Positions 6,818 to 15,795 of a stretch of 32,780 nt of DNA are shown one piece after another. The stretch is from CAZKBP01 sp964551015 (GTDB lineage Bacteria > Bacteroidota > Bacteroidia > Cytophagales > Microscillaceae), in the NCBI GenBank assembly GCA_964551015.1, contig CAZKBP010000049.1, forward strand, positions 1 through 32,780. The letters run 5' to 3'. Made by a program: the position numbers and the translations under genes. The notes under the pieces were generated by a model. That model did not search any database. It saw nothing but the letters and a program-made list of their open reading frames with translations, and was not told the DNA's origin. Each line of letters begins with the position of its first letter. The stretch's first letter is position 1.

Positions 6818-6854
6818 AAAAAAAGCACTTAGGAATCATCTTCCATAAGTGCTT
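6818..6854 (-). terminator. Rho-independent terminator of tRNA-Arg
   Basis: Perfect 9-bp stem AAGCACTTA (6823-6831) / TAAGTGCTT (6846-6854), with a further GGA/TCC pairing inside. On the minus strand it is followed by a T-run (A-run at 6818-6824 on the + strand). It lies 10 bp past the tRNA 3' end, in the right orientation. Confidence 0.85.
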
Positions 6855-6864
6855 GATTATCAGG

Positions 6865-6938
6865 TGATCCCACAGGGACTCGAACCCCGAACCTACTGCT
6901 TAGAAGGCAGTTGCTCTATCCAGTTGAGCTATGAGACC
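6865..6938 (-). tRNA. tRNA-Arg (anticodon TCT)
   Basis: 74 nt on the minus strand with a full cloverleaf: acceptor GGTCTCA / TGGGATC plus discriminator A, D-arm GCTC...GAGC, anticodon stem ACTGC/GCAGT around the loop CTTCTAA (anticodon TCT, decoding AGA), variable AGGTT, and T-arm with TTCGAGT. CCA is not encoded. The gene marks the border between the left accessory region and the polysaccharide locus. No integration repeat of the tRNA 3' end was found in the window. Confidence 0.95.
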
Positions 6939-7196
6939 ATTTAGATTTAATGCCAAATTCCTAGGAAATTTGGCCAGTATAGAAGGTACTTTATGTAACT
7001 TAACTATTTTTGTGGTGCAAAGGTAATAAATCATTCTCTTTATATCAAGATTTTAAAACTACTCTCTAAATGATAATCTCCCCTAATTACTCAACTAAGC
7101 CACTAACGGGCACTTCTGGATTATAAAAAGGCTCACGATTTACTTTGAATTTCATCTAATATATTCACATGATGAAAAAAAATAGCAAATAATTCA

Positions 7197-7204
7197 TATT
7201 TTTG
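7197..7204 (+). promoter_or_regulatory. Candidate -7 promoter element of the ECF sigma gene
   Basis: TATTTTTG matches the Bacteroidota housekeeping -7 consensus TAnnTTTG and lies 56 bp before the sigma factor ATG. No TTTG is seen at the expected -33 spacing, so support is partial. Confidence 0.35.
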
Positions 7205-7259
7205 GTATCTTAGTTCAAGATTTATTTTTTAAGCCTTGAAATCGTGGAATTGATAGTTA

Positions 7260-7871
7260 ATGCGTAACAAACCTACATATGAAAATCTGAGTGATGCTGA
7301 AATCTGGAAAGCTTTTATGAAGGGATCACAAGAGGCTTTCTCTTATATATTTGAGCAACATATCCGCCTACTTTATAACTATGGAGACAAAATCAGCCCA
7401 AACCACGCGCTGGTAGATGATTGTATCCAAGAACTCTTTATAGATTTATGGGAGAAAAGAAATCAACTCAACCCGACCTCTTCTATCAAATTTTATCTCT
7501 TCGTAGCACTCCGTCGTAAAATTCTTAGAAAGCTCTCCCAATCCAAGGAAAATCCCCACGCCCTCGTGCCAGAAAACTTAGAAGTAGTCCAGTCTTATGA
7601 ATCGCAGTTAATTGACCTGCAAATCACAGAAGATCAAAAAATTAAACTGCAAGAAGCTCTCAAAAGCCTTTCCGAAAAACAAAGAACAGCTACTTTACTT
7701 AAATTTTATCATAAACTTAACTACGAAGAAATCGCTGAAATGATGTCTCTGCCCGTCAAATCCGTCTACGATTTGATTTATCACTCCATTAAAACCCTCA
7801 AGAAATCTCTTCCTAAAAAAACTTTTTACCTGATTTTTATCATTATTTCCTGGATTTACCTTTTCTTATAA
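7260..7871 (+). CDS. ECF-type RNA polymerase sigma factor (Bacteroidota polysaccharide-locus type)
   Basis: 203 residues. Region 2 covers about 20-95 (FSYIFEQHIRLLYNYG, VDDCIQELFIDLWEKR), and region 4 about 130-185 (LQEALKSLSEKQRTATLLKF, then the helix-turn-helix LNYEEIAEMMSLPVKSVYDLI). It is followed by a FecR anti-sigma factor and by SusC with an STN domain, so it should turn on this locus when SusC senses its glycan. Unusual: about 16 C-terminal residues after the HTH are strongly hydrophobic (FYLIFIIISWIYLFL) and could anchor or tether the protein to the membrane. No Shine-Dalgarno sequence, as usual in this phylum. Confidence 0.92.
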   Translation: MRNKPTYENLSDAEIWKAFMKGSQEAFSYIFEQHIRLLYNYGDKISPNHALVDDCIQELFIDLWEKRNQLNPTSSIKFYLFVALRRKILRKLSQSKENPHALVPENLEVVQSYESQLIDLQITEDQKIKLQEALKSLSEKQRTATLLKFYHKLNYEEIAEMMSLPVKSVYDLIYHSIKTLKKSLPKKTFYLIFIIISWIYLFL

Positions 7872-8026
7872 CCACCCTCGCTATTTATATTTATTTTCTA
7901 TTTCAATATAATTTTATCAAGAAAAAGCAGTAAATTTTAGCATTATATATTTAATTTTTTTAACTTTTTTTAGAGAATCTCTACGAAATTTCTGGCTCGC
8001 TTGTCTTTTCTGTATAAACTCAATCA

Positions 8027-9076
8027 ATGGCAGATTACGAAAAGTACCAAGTAGAAGGTTTTGTAATGGATGAATCTTTCCAAAAGTGGGTCCTCCAAAC
8101 CGAGGAGCAAGATCAACTTTTCTGGCAGGAATGGATTGCCAAACATCCTAAACAGAAAGACGCCATTGAAGAAGCTCGCGAAATTATTTTGTTATTAGGT
8201 TACGAAGAGAAAGAAATCAAACCAGAACGCATCGCGCGAACCCGTGAGATCATCCAAAAACGTGTTCACTCAAAAAATCAAACCTCTCTAAAAAAACGTA
8301 CCAATCGCTCGCTCTCTTATGGAGTGGCGGCGGCCTCTGTAGTATTGGGGCTGCTTTCATGGATCATTTACAGTCAAATCAACTCAGATCAAAACCTAGA
8401 GCAGGTATTTGAGACAAATTATGGTCAAACCCGTCCAGTTAGTCTTCCAGATGGTAGCGAAATTATCCTGAATGCCAATTCCAAACTCTCTTTTCAAGCA
8501 TTTAATCCAACCCAAAGAGAGGTCTGGCTAGAAGGTGAGGCTTTTTTTCAGATCAAAACTATTTTGTCTGCCGAAGACTCTACCCGCAAACAAAAATTCG
8601 TAGTACATACGCCTGAGCTAGATATTGAAGTCTTAGGTACTGGTTTCAATGTGTACACACGTGAGGAACAAACCCAAGTCGTACTCCATCACGGGAGTGT
8701 CCGACTTCATCTCAATCACCCTGACCGAAGCGAAGTGCTCACAATGCAACCGGGCGAAATGGTCATCTTTCAACCTTCTGGTAATTTGCTCACTAAACAA
8801 CCCATAGATACCAGTATCTCTAATACTTGGCGGGAGAATAAGCTAGTTTTTGATGAAGTCTCCCTACAAGAAGTAGCCAAACTACTCCGTGAAAATTATG
8901 GCCTGACGCTTATCATCACCGATAGTACACTGGCACAAAAGAAATTTGTCGGTTCTGTACCGGCCAATAACATCGAGGTGCTCTTTACGGCTCTCGAGAA
9001 ACTTTACGGTTTACAAATTACCCGAAAGGGAAATCAAGTTTACCTCAATCAAATAAAGCAAGCCCCTGCCGACTGA
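8027..9076 (+). CDS. FecR-family anti-sigma factor
   Basis: 349 residues, inner-membrane protein. A cytosolic N-terminal part with the DUF4880-like FQKWV...FWQEWIAKHP segment (about 10-75) binds the sigma factor. One transmembrane helix is at about 97-117 (SYGVAAASVVLGLLSWIIY). The periplasmic FecR domain follows (about 125-240, with TRPVSLPDGSEIILNANSKL and GEAFFQI), then a DUF4974/STN-like C-terminal domain (about 275-345, LQEVAKLLRENYGLTLIITD) that should contact the STN domain of SusC. The gene lies 155 bp after the sigma gene and 55 bp before susC, in one direction, completing the outer-membrane-to-sigma signal relay. Confidence 0.93.
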   Translation: MADYEKYQVEGFVMDESFQKWVLQTEEQDQLFWQEWIAKHPKQKDAIEEAREIILLLGYEEKEIKPERIARTREIIQKRVHSKNQTSLKKRTNRSLSYGVAAASVVLGLLSWIIYSQINSDQNLEQVFETNYGQTRPVSLPDGSEIILNANSKLSFQAFNPTQREVWLEGEAFFQIKTILSAEDSTRKQKFVVHTPELDIEVLGTGFNVYTREEQTQVVLHHGSVRLHLNHPDRSEVLTMQPGEMVIFQPSGNLLTKQPIDTSISNTWRENKLVFDEVSLQEVAKLLRENYGLTLIITDSTLAQKKFVGSVPANNIEVLFTALEKLYGLQITRKGNQVYLNQIKQAPAD

Positions 9077-9131
9077 ATTAGGACGCGGTCAGGCAGGAGC
9101 TGCATCAACACAATGGTCTTACACCAAAAGT

Positions 9132-12100
9132 ATGATTATGAAGTACAAACTACAAGTTCTTAAATCGATTTGCCTCTTACTCTTGCTGGCGAGTCTGAGC
9201 CCTCATGCCTTACAAGCACAGGAAACTCTCTTGGTCAGTCAGCAGAGTCAAGCCGTGAAGCCAGACAATAACAAGGTTTACGCGGCACAAAGCAAGACGC
9301 TCAAAAGTGTATTAATTGAGCTGGAGTCTAAGCTAAAAATCTCGCTCAACTACGATTACGAAACCGTGGCTGGGAAACAAGTGAACACACGAGTCCCAGA
9401 GAACATTACTGAAAGTGCAGAAAGCATCTTGAAAGAGATTCTTGATCCACTTCAATTGGGTTTTGAGAAACTAGCCGAAGACTACTACATTATTTTCCAA
9501 AAAGAAATCCAAAAGGATCAATCCAAAAACAGAAAAACACAGAAAAAACAATTAGAAAAACAGCAGAGACTAGGTCTCCAGCAAAATAAGCTAGAAAAAG
9601 CGCAGTTGCAAGCACAGGTCGCGCAGGTAGTAAGTGGAACCGTGACCACACCCGAAGGCGAAGCCTTACCAGGAGTTAATATCGCCGTGAAAGAAACGAC
9701 CATTGGGACGATCACGGATATCGAGGGTAAATATTCTTTGGATGTGCCTGATGGCAAAAATACCCTTATTTTCTCCTACATTGGTTTCTTGGAGCAGGAA
9801 GTCACCGTAGACGGGCGCAGCCAAGTCGACGTGGTTCTGCAAGAAGACGTGGGTAGCCTAGAAGAAGTCGTCGTGGTGGGTTACGGAACCGTACAGAAAA
9901 AAGACCTTACAGGCTCGGTCTCCCAACTTAAAGGCGATGATCTGACCGCTGTGCCCTCACAATCTCCTCTACAGGCTTTGCAAGGCAAAGTCACGGGAGT
10001 ACAAGTAACCAGTGCATCGGGTGAGCCAGGAGCTGCCCCCCGCGTCTTGATTCGGGGTGTGGGTACGTTTGGTGGCGGAGACCCTCTCTATGTAGTAGAT
10101 GGCACCCTCTTGCAGAACCCAACAGACGTTAACTTCATTAACAATAATGACATAGAATCCATTGAGGTTCTAAAAGATGCCTCGGCAGCGGCTATCTACG
10201 GAGCCAGAGGAGCCAATGGCGTCATCATCATCACTACTAAGCAAGGAAAGGCGGGTAAACCCAAGATTAACGTGGATGTAAATTATGGTCTTCAATATGT
10301 GCAAAATAAAATTGATCTGTTGAATGGCCCGCAGTATGCACAGCTAGTAAACGAGGCTCTGCCTGGTACCTTCGCTGACCCCAACAACGTACCCAATACC
10401 GATTGGCAAGATTTGGTGTTTGACGAACCCGCTGGCTTGCTACAGGCTAATCTATCCGTGTCAGGAGCGAGCGATCGCGTAAAATACTACGCGAGTTTTG
10501 GCTATTTTGAGCAGGAAGGCGTAGTACCTACCTCTAAATTCCGACGTTATACCCTGCGACTGAATAACTCTTATTACCTGAATGACAATCTGGAAGTAGG
10601 ACATAACTTTACCCTAGCTCGTACTATCAATGATATTGCTCCTAATGTCACCCAAACCGCCTTCCGGGCTAGCCCAGCGGTGGCACCTTTTACGCCGGAT
10701 GGAAAATTTTCACCTCTAACCGGCACAGCGAATCCTTTGGCTAGTTTAGCTTTTGGCGACAATCAGACCATAGGATTTCAAGGCAACGGAAGTGTTTATG
10801 GTGAACTAACCGTCTTGAAAGACATCAAAGTGCGCTCTAGCTTCGGGGTCAATGCAATTCTGAATAACAATGAGAACTTTGTACCAGTATTTGAAGTCTC
10901 TCCTCAGCAAAGAAATGAGATCAGTTCCCTGTCCGTAACCAGAAATCAAGATATTACTTGGTTTTGGGAGAATACCGTTACCTATTTCAAACGCTTTGGT
11001 GCTCATCAGATCAATGCCGTGGCAGGATTCACCATGCAGGAGAATTACACCGATTTCTTGTTTAGCCGTACCCAAGGATTGGTCAGGGAAGAATTAGATC
11101 AACGTTTCTTCACAAATGGTGTAGATACGCTAGACGAGGTAAATAGCAACGGTGTGGAAAAGACCATTGCTTCTTTTCTCTTCCGGGTGAATTATACTTT
11201 GTTGGACAAATATACCTTCACGTTCACCAGTCGGGTAGATGGTTCCTCGGTATTTGCACAAGATAATCAGTATGGTTTCTTCCCCGCTATCGGTTTGGGC
11301 TGGGTGATCTCCGAAGAAGATTTCTTAGCTGATAATAGTTTTGTCAATTTCCTTAAACTCCGAGGTAGCTGGGGTATTTTAGGAAATGATCGAATCGATG
11401 GAGAATCTCGTTTTTCTGTGGTAAATGCTGGAATCAACGCAGTGTTTGGGCCCAATGAGAGTTTGATTCCGGGTGTAGCACTAGGAAATATTGCCTTTGC
11501 AGGTTTGATATGGGAAGAAACTACCCAGTGGGATATTGGATTAGAATTTCAAGTCTTGGATAATCGTCTGAGAGGAGAAATTGATTACTACTACCGTAAC
11601 TCAGATGATATTCTTACCGATATAAATGTCCCCGCTTATACGGGAGCTACTGGTCGTGTAACTTTTAATACAGCCGAAGTCGTTAACCAAGGGTTTGAAT
11701 TCAATATCAATTGGCAAGACGAAATCGGAGATTTTAGTTATGGCTTAGGTGTCTTGGGAACTACTATCAGTAATGAGGTACAAGACGTTGGAGGTAGTGA
11801 TGGAAGAAATTCGTTCCGTCAAGATGGAAGCTTAAATAACGGTCAGCTAGTTACCCGTACGGAAGCAGGCCAACCTATCAGTAGCTTCTATGGCTACCAG
11901 ATTGACGGGGTTTTCCAAAATGAACAGGAGCTAGAGGCGGCTGCCACCTTGGCTAATCAAGGCGTAGGTGATTTTCGTTATGTAGATAGAAATGGCGACG
12001 GAGTCATTAGTGATGATGATCGTACCTTTATCGGTTCACCGATTCCTGATTTTATCTATGGTTTTAATGTCAACTTAGCCTACAAGGGTTTTGATCTAAG

Positions 12101-12524
12101 CCTTGATTTTCAAGGGCAGGCGGGTAATGAAATTTACAACGGTAAGCGAGCCGTCCGTCCCGAGATTTACAACTATCAAGACCTTTGGCTAGATCGTTGG
12201 ACACCCGATAACCCCAGCAATAGCGTACCCCGTGCCAGTACGGGAGGCCCCAATTTTGAAGAATCCGAATTCTTTGTAGAGGATGGTTCTTTCTTGCGCT
12301 TGCGTACGCTCACCTTGGGCTACAACTTCCCCAAAGCCTGGATAGAAAAGGCAAAACTAACCCAAGCGCGTATTTATTTGCGAGGCACCAATGTCTTCAC
12401 TTCCACGGATTATACAGGTTACACTCCTGAAATTGCTGGACAAAGTGTCCTTTCCAACGGGATTGATCTAGGAGTATACCCTGTAACTTCGATATATACG
12501 TTGGGAGCCAACTTGACCTTTTAA
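9132..12524 (+). CDS. SusC/RagA-family TonB-dependent outer-membrane transporter with STN signalling domain
   Basis: 1130 residues (ATG at 9138 is an equally good start). Signal peptide at 1-30 ending ALQAQ. STN domain at about 50-125 (LKSVLIELESKLKISLNYDY), a lysine/glutamine-rich linker at 126-160, a carboxypeptidase-regulatory-like beta domain at about 165-240 (VSGTVTTPEGEALPGVNIAV), the SLEEVVVVGYG segment typical of SusC, then the plug (RVLIRGVGTFGGGDPLYVVDG, DIESIEVLKDASAAAIYGAR, GANGVIIITTKQGK) and a long beta-barrel ending in a C-terminal aromatic residue (GANLTF). It imports oligosaccharides across the outer membrane together with SusD. The STN domain shows it also signals to FecR. 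Confidence 0.97.
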   Translation: MIMKYKLQVLKSICLLLLLASLSPHALQAQETLLVSQQSQAVKPDNNKVYAAQSKTLKSVLIELESKLKISLNYDYETVAGKQVNTRVPENITESAESILKEILDPLQLGFEKLAEDYYIIFQKEIQKDQSKNRKTQKKQLEKQQRLGLQQNKLEKAQLQAQVAQVVSGTVTTPEGEALPGVNIAVKETTIGTITDIEGKYSLDVPDGKNTLIFSYIGFLEQEVTVDGRSQVDVVLQEDVGSLEEVVVVGYGTVQKKDLTGSVSQLKGDDLTAVPSQSPLQALQGKVTGVQVTSASGEPGAAPRVLIRGVGTFGGGDPLYVVDGTLLQNPTDVNFINNNDIESIEVLKDASAAAIYGARGANGVIIITTKQGKAGKPKINVDVNYGLQYVQNKIDLLNGPQYAQLVNEALPGTFADPNNVPNTDWQDLVFDEPAGLLQANLSVSGASDRVKYYASFGYFEQEGVVPTSKFRRYTLRLNNSYYLNDNLEVGHNFTLARTINDIAPNVTQTAFRASPAVAPFTPDGKFSPLTGTANPLASLAFGDNQTIGFQGNGSVYGELTVLKDIKVRSSFGVNAILNNNENFVPVFEVSPQQRNEISSLSVTRNQDITWFWENTVTYFKRFGAHQINAVAGFTMQENYTDFLFSRTQGLVREELDQRFFTNGVDTLDEVNSNGVEKTIASFLFRVNYTLLDKYTFTFTSRVDGSSVFAQDNQYGFFPAIGLGWVISEEDFLADNSFVNFLKLRGSWGILGNDRIDGESRFSVVNAGINAVFGPNESLIPGVALGNIAFAGLIWEETTQWDIGLEFQVLDNRLRGEIDYYYRNSDDILTDINVPAYTGATGRVTFNTAEVVNQGFEFNINWQDEIGDFSYGLGVLGTTISNEVQDVGGSDGRNSFRQDGSLNNGQLVTRTEAGQPISSFYGYQIDGVFQNEQELEAAATLANQGVGDFRYVDRNGDGVISDDDRTFIGSPIPDFIYGFNVNLAYKGFDLSLDFQGQAGNEIYNGKRAVRPEIYNYQDLWLDRWTPDNPSNSVPRASTGGPNFEESEFFVEDGSFLRLRTLTLGYNFPKAWIEKAKLTQARIYLRGTNVFTSTDYTGYTPEIAGQSVLSNGIDLGVYPVTSIYTLGANLTF

Positions 12525-12556
12525 ATCAATTTGAAAATGCATAAATACCAATAGAT

Positions 12557-14035
12557 ATGAAAAAATTAATCAGAAATATTTCCTTATTATTATTTGCGAT
12601 TAGTATCGTGAGTTGTGATGACTTCCTAGACAGACCTCCTTTGGGTGAGATTCAGGAAGTAAACTTTTTTCAAACCCAAGAAGACGCGGTATTGGCGACC
12701 AACGGTGTCTATAATTCACTTCGCCGATGGTTTATCACAGGAGGTTTCCCGATTTTGGATATTCTATCGGACGAAGCTTCTAAAGGAAGTAACCCTACGG
12801 ATGCGAGTTTCTTGAATGAATACGAGCAATTTACCTTTGCCCCCAGTCAAGGTCTGGTCAACCAAATGTGGTCTAATTTATACATTGGAGTCAGACGCGC
12901 TAACTCGGTTATTCAAAATGTGCCTGATATTGATATGAATCCTGACCTGCGTAATCGCCTCGTTGCCGAAGCGCGCTTCCTTCGTGCTTATTTCTACTTC
13001 GAGCTGGTTCGTGCCTATGGAGATTTACCCAAAGTAACCTCCACTCAGCCTGACCCAAGTCTGACCCGCTCCCCTGCCCAAGAAATCTATGACGAGATCA
13101 TCATTCCTGACTTGATGTTTGCCCGTGAGAATTTACCTGAGAAGAGCCAATACGCTTCGGGCGATTTAGGCAGAGCCACCCGTGGAGCCGCTACGGGGAT
13201 GCTAGCCAAGGTCTACTTGTTTTTAGATGATTTTGCCCAAGCCGAATCTTTCGCCTTAGAAGTCATCAACTCGGGTGAGTACTCGCTAGACCCAGACTTT
13301 AGCAATGTATTTGCTGAAAACAATGTGCAGGGCATTGAGGCCATCTTCGAGGTTAGCTCTATCTCCGACAACTTCAACGACGGAGGGAACCAATACGCTA
13401 ATACCTTCGGCGTGAGAGGGCCCAACGGCAAGGGCTGGGGCTTCGTGCGTCCCACCTTTGATTTTATTAACTCTTTTGAAGAAGGCGATCCTCGTCTGGA
13501 TCAAACCGTGATTTTCTTGGATGATGTCATCGATGGTGAAGAAATCATTGGCGACGACGGTACGCCCGATACCACGATGGTAGACGGCGAAATCGTAGAA
13601 ATTGAAACCTATGTAGAAAAAATGTGGGTAGCAGGCGATATTCCTAACGTGAGCTTTGGTTCTAACCGCCACATTCTTCGCTACGCGGATGTTTTACTCA
13701 TCGCCGCCGAAGCTTCTAACCAAAACGGCAATACCACCCAAGCCCTGATGTTCCTGAATATGGTACGTGAAAGAGCCCGAGGCGGCAACCCCGACCTACT
13801 GCCAGATATTACCGAAACGGATCAAGCGACTCTGAGAAGACTCATTATCGATGAACGCTCTTATGAGCTTTCCTTTGAAGGGCATCGCTATTTAGACCTG
13901 GTTCGAACTGGATTAGCTTCTGAAATACTAGGCCCTCTGGGCTTTCAGGTAGGTAAGCACGAATTGCTACCCATTCCCCAAGCTGAAATAGATATCACGG
14001 AGGGAAGGCTCACCCAGAATCCTGGTTACGATTAA
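12557..14035 (+). CDS. SusD/RagB-family surface glycan-binding lipoprotein
   Basis: 492 residues. Lipoprotein signal peptide with lipobox SIVSC (C20) followed by DD, the acidic pattern that sends lipoproteins to the cell surface in Bacteroidota. SusD marks: FFQTQEDAVLATNGVYN, AEARFLRAYFYFELVRAYGD (helical TPR core), the LRYADVLLIAAEA segment, ERSYELSFEGHRYLDLVRTG and the closing LLPIPQAEIDI...QNPGY. It forms the lid of the SusC transporter. Starts 32 bp after susC, so the two are one transcript. A strong hairpin follows the stop. Confidence 0.97.
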   Translation: MKKLIRNISLLLFAISIVSCDDFLDRPPLGEIQEVNFFQTQEDAVLATNGVYNSLRRWFITGGFPILDILSDEASKGSNPTDASFLNEYEQFTFAPSQGLVNQMWSNLYIGVRRANSVIQNVPDIDMNPDLRNRLVAEARFLRAYFYFELVRAYGDLPKVTSTQPDPSLTRSPAQEIYDEIIIPDLMFARENLPEKSQYASGDLGRATRGAATGMLAKVYLFLDDFAQAESFALEVINSGEYSLDPDFSNVFAENNVQGIEAIFEVSSISDNFNDGGNQYANTFGVRGPNGKGWGFVRPTFDFINSFEEGDPRLDQTVIFLDDVIDGEEIIGDDGTPDTTMVDGEIVEIETYVEKMWVAGDIPNVSFGSNRHILRYADVLLIAAEASNQNGNTTQALMFLNMVRERARGGNPDLLPDITETDQATLRRLIIDERSYELSFEGHRYLDLVRTGLASEILGPLGFQVGKHELLPIPQAEIDITEGRLTQNPGYD

Positions 14036-14050
14036 TTTACAAAACTAAAC

Positions 14051-14090
14051 AGAGGGAGCATCTTCATCGATGCTTCCTCTCTTTTTATCT
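14051..14090 (+). terminator. Strong hairpin with T-run after susD
   Basis: 12-bp stem (AGAGGGAGCATC 14051-14062 / GATGCTTCCTCT 14069-14080, one G-T pair), 6-base loop, then CTTTTTATCTTTTT. It lies between susD and the first GH144 gene, which starts 22 bp later, so it probably ends most sus transcripts and lowers expression of the enzymes behind it. Confidence 0.85.
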
Positions 14091-14112
14091 TTTTCAGGAA
14101 AAATCATTTTCT

Positions 14113-15795
14113 ATGTCTCGCTCTCCACTGATTAGTACGCTCTCCTTGCTTATTTGCCTTGGTCTATTCGCTTGCGAAAGCGATGAGAGACAAGGCCGTG
14201 TTAATCCTAATTTTCAAACTACACAAATCAATGCCGCGCAAGCTGGAGCCATAGATTTACTCAAAACTGGGCGACGTAGTGGCGTGAGCTTAGACTTAGA
14301 AATAGTCGTAAATTTTACCCAAGCGCTCGATCCAGATCGTGTCAACGAAACACATATTCAAGTTTCGCAAAATGAAGTTCCGATTACACTCAATTTTAAT
14401 TTAAGCTCGGATAGCACTCAGTTAACGATTCGCAGTGTTGACTCTCTGGACTATTACCAAAAGTACACGCTAGAGATCAAGCCCTCGTTGGCTAATCCGC
14501 AAACCGCTACTTTTGCAGGTTTTGAGCAGGAGTTTATCACGGAGTTAGATAGTACTTTCAAATTTCCACAAATTTCAGATGAAGAATTGCTTACGCTCGT
14601 ACAGGCACGCACCTTCGATTATTTCTGGGATTTTGGGCATCCTAATAGTGGTCTTGCCCGAGAAAGAAATACCTCTGGTGATTTGGTAACCAGTGGTGGT
14701 TCGGGTTTTGGGCTGATGGCGATCTTGGTGGGTATTGAAAGAGGCTTTATTAGCCGAGAGCAGGGTATCGAGCGATTAGAAAAAATCATTCCTTTCTTGG
14801 CGCGAGCCGATCGCTTCCACGGGGCTTGGTCACACTGGCTTAGTGGCAGCACAGGAAATGTGATTCCTTTTAGTGCGCAAGATAATGGTGGGGATTTGGT
14901 AGAAACTGCCTTCCTCACTCAGGGTTTATTGACGGTACGGCAGTATCTGGATAGTACTCAAACCCGTGAAAATGTGCTGATTCAACAAATCAATACCCTT
15001 TGGGAAGAGATTGAATGGGACTGGTACACCCAAGAAGGGCAAAACGTACTCTACTGGCACTGGAGTCCAGAGTTTGAATGGGCCATCAATCTGCCCATTC
15101 GAGGTTGGAATGAAGCTTTAATCGTGTATGTCTTGGCGGCCTCCTCTCCTAGTCACGGCGTAGATGCCACGGTCTATCACCAAGGATGGGCCAGCCGTGG
15201 AGCCATGCAAAATGGCCTGAGCTTTTATAATAATTTCCTTCCCTTAGGAAACGGGCGTGGTGGGCCACTTTTCTTTGCCCATTATTCTTTCTTAGGCTTA
15301 GACCCACGAAATTTGATAGATGCCTATGCCGATTACGAAGAACAGAATACGAATCACACGCTGATTAACCGTGCCTATTGTCTGGATAATCCCCAAAATT
15401 ATGTGGGCTACCACGCGCACAGTTGGGGACTTACCGCCAGTGATAATCAGGATGGTTATTCGGCTCACGCTCCCAGTAACGATCGAGGAGTCATTACGCC
15501 CACGGCTGCCCTTGCTTCTATGCCTTACACGCCTGAGTTTTCCATGGAAGCAATGCGGTATTTCTATTACATTTTGGGAGATCGCCTATGGGGAGAATAT
15601 GGATTCTATGATGCTTTCAACCCTTCGGAAGCTTGGTTTGCAGATTCCTATCTGGCCATAGACCAAGGGCCAATCGTGGTGATGATAGAAAATCACCGCA
15701 CGGGATTGCTTTGGGACTTATTCATGTCGGCTCCTGAGGTACAGACGGGACTCACCAAGCTGGGATTTACTTCTTTTAATATTCCTCAAAATTAA
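14113..15795 (+). CDS. Surface lipoprotein with Ig-like domain and glycoamylase (GH144-type) domain; probable endo-beta-1,2-glucanase
   Basis: 560 residues. Lipoprotein signal with C21 followed by ESDE, so likely surface exposed. Residues about 45-140 form a Big_5/SbsA-like Ig domain (NFTQALDPDRVNETHIQVSQ). The catalytic domain (about 155-555) has the PF10091 'glycoamylase' marks: TFDYFWDFGHPNSGLARERN, GGSGFGLMAILVGIERGFI, ADRFHGAWSHWLSG, WHWSPEFEWAINLPIRGWNE, PLFFAHYSFLGLDPR, SMEAMRYFYYILGDRLWGEY and a final GPIVVMIENHRTGLLWDLFM. GH144 members of this shape cleave beta-1,2-glucan internally. With SusCD upstream it would make oligosaccharides at the cell surface. The next gene is a paralog starting at the very next base. 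Confidence 0.88.
   Translation: MSRSPLISTLSLLICLGLFACESDERQGRVNPNFQTTQINAAQAGAIDLLKTGRRSGVSLDLEIVVNFTQALDPDRVNETHIQVSQNEVPITLNFNLSSDSTQLTIRSVDSLDYYQKYTLEIKPSLANPQTATFAGFEQEFITELDSTFKFPQISDEELLTLVQARTFDYFWDFGHPNSGLARERNTSGDLVTSGGSGFGLMAILVGIERGFISREQGIERLEKIIPFLARADRFHGAWSHWLSGSTGNVIPFSAQDNGGDLVETAFLTQGLLTVRQYLDSTQTRENVLIQQINTLWEEIEWDWYTQEGQNVLYWHWSPEFEWAINLPIRGWNEALIVYVLAASSPSHGVDATVYHQGWASRGAMQNGLSFYNNFLPLGNGRGGPLFFAHYSFLGLDPRNLIDAYADYEEQNTNHTLINRAYCLDNPQNYVGYHAHSWGLTASDNQDGYSAHAPSNDRGVITPTAALASMPYTPEFSMEAMRYFYYILGDRLWGEYGFYDAFNPSEAWFADSYLAIDQGPIVVMIENHRTGLLWDLFMSAPEVQTGLTKLGFTSFNIPQN

Noticed and set aside
6865..6938. tRNA-Arg as attachment site of an integrated island
   Set aside because: No integrase gene and no second copy of the tRNA 3' end were found in the window.
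13286..13672. 128-residue minus-strand frame within susD
   Set aside because: Antisense shadow of a complete SusD gene.
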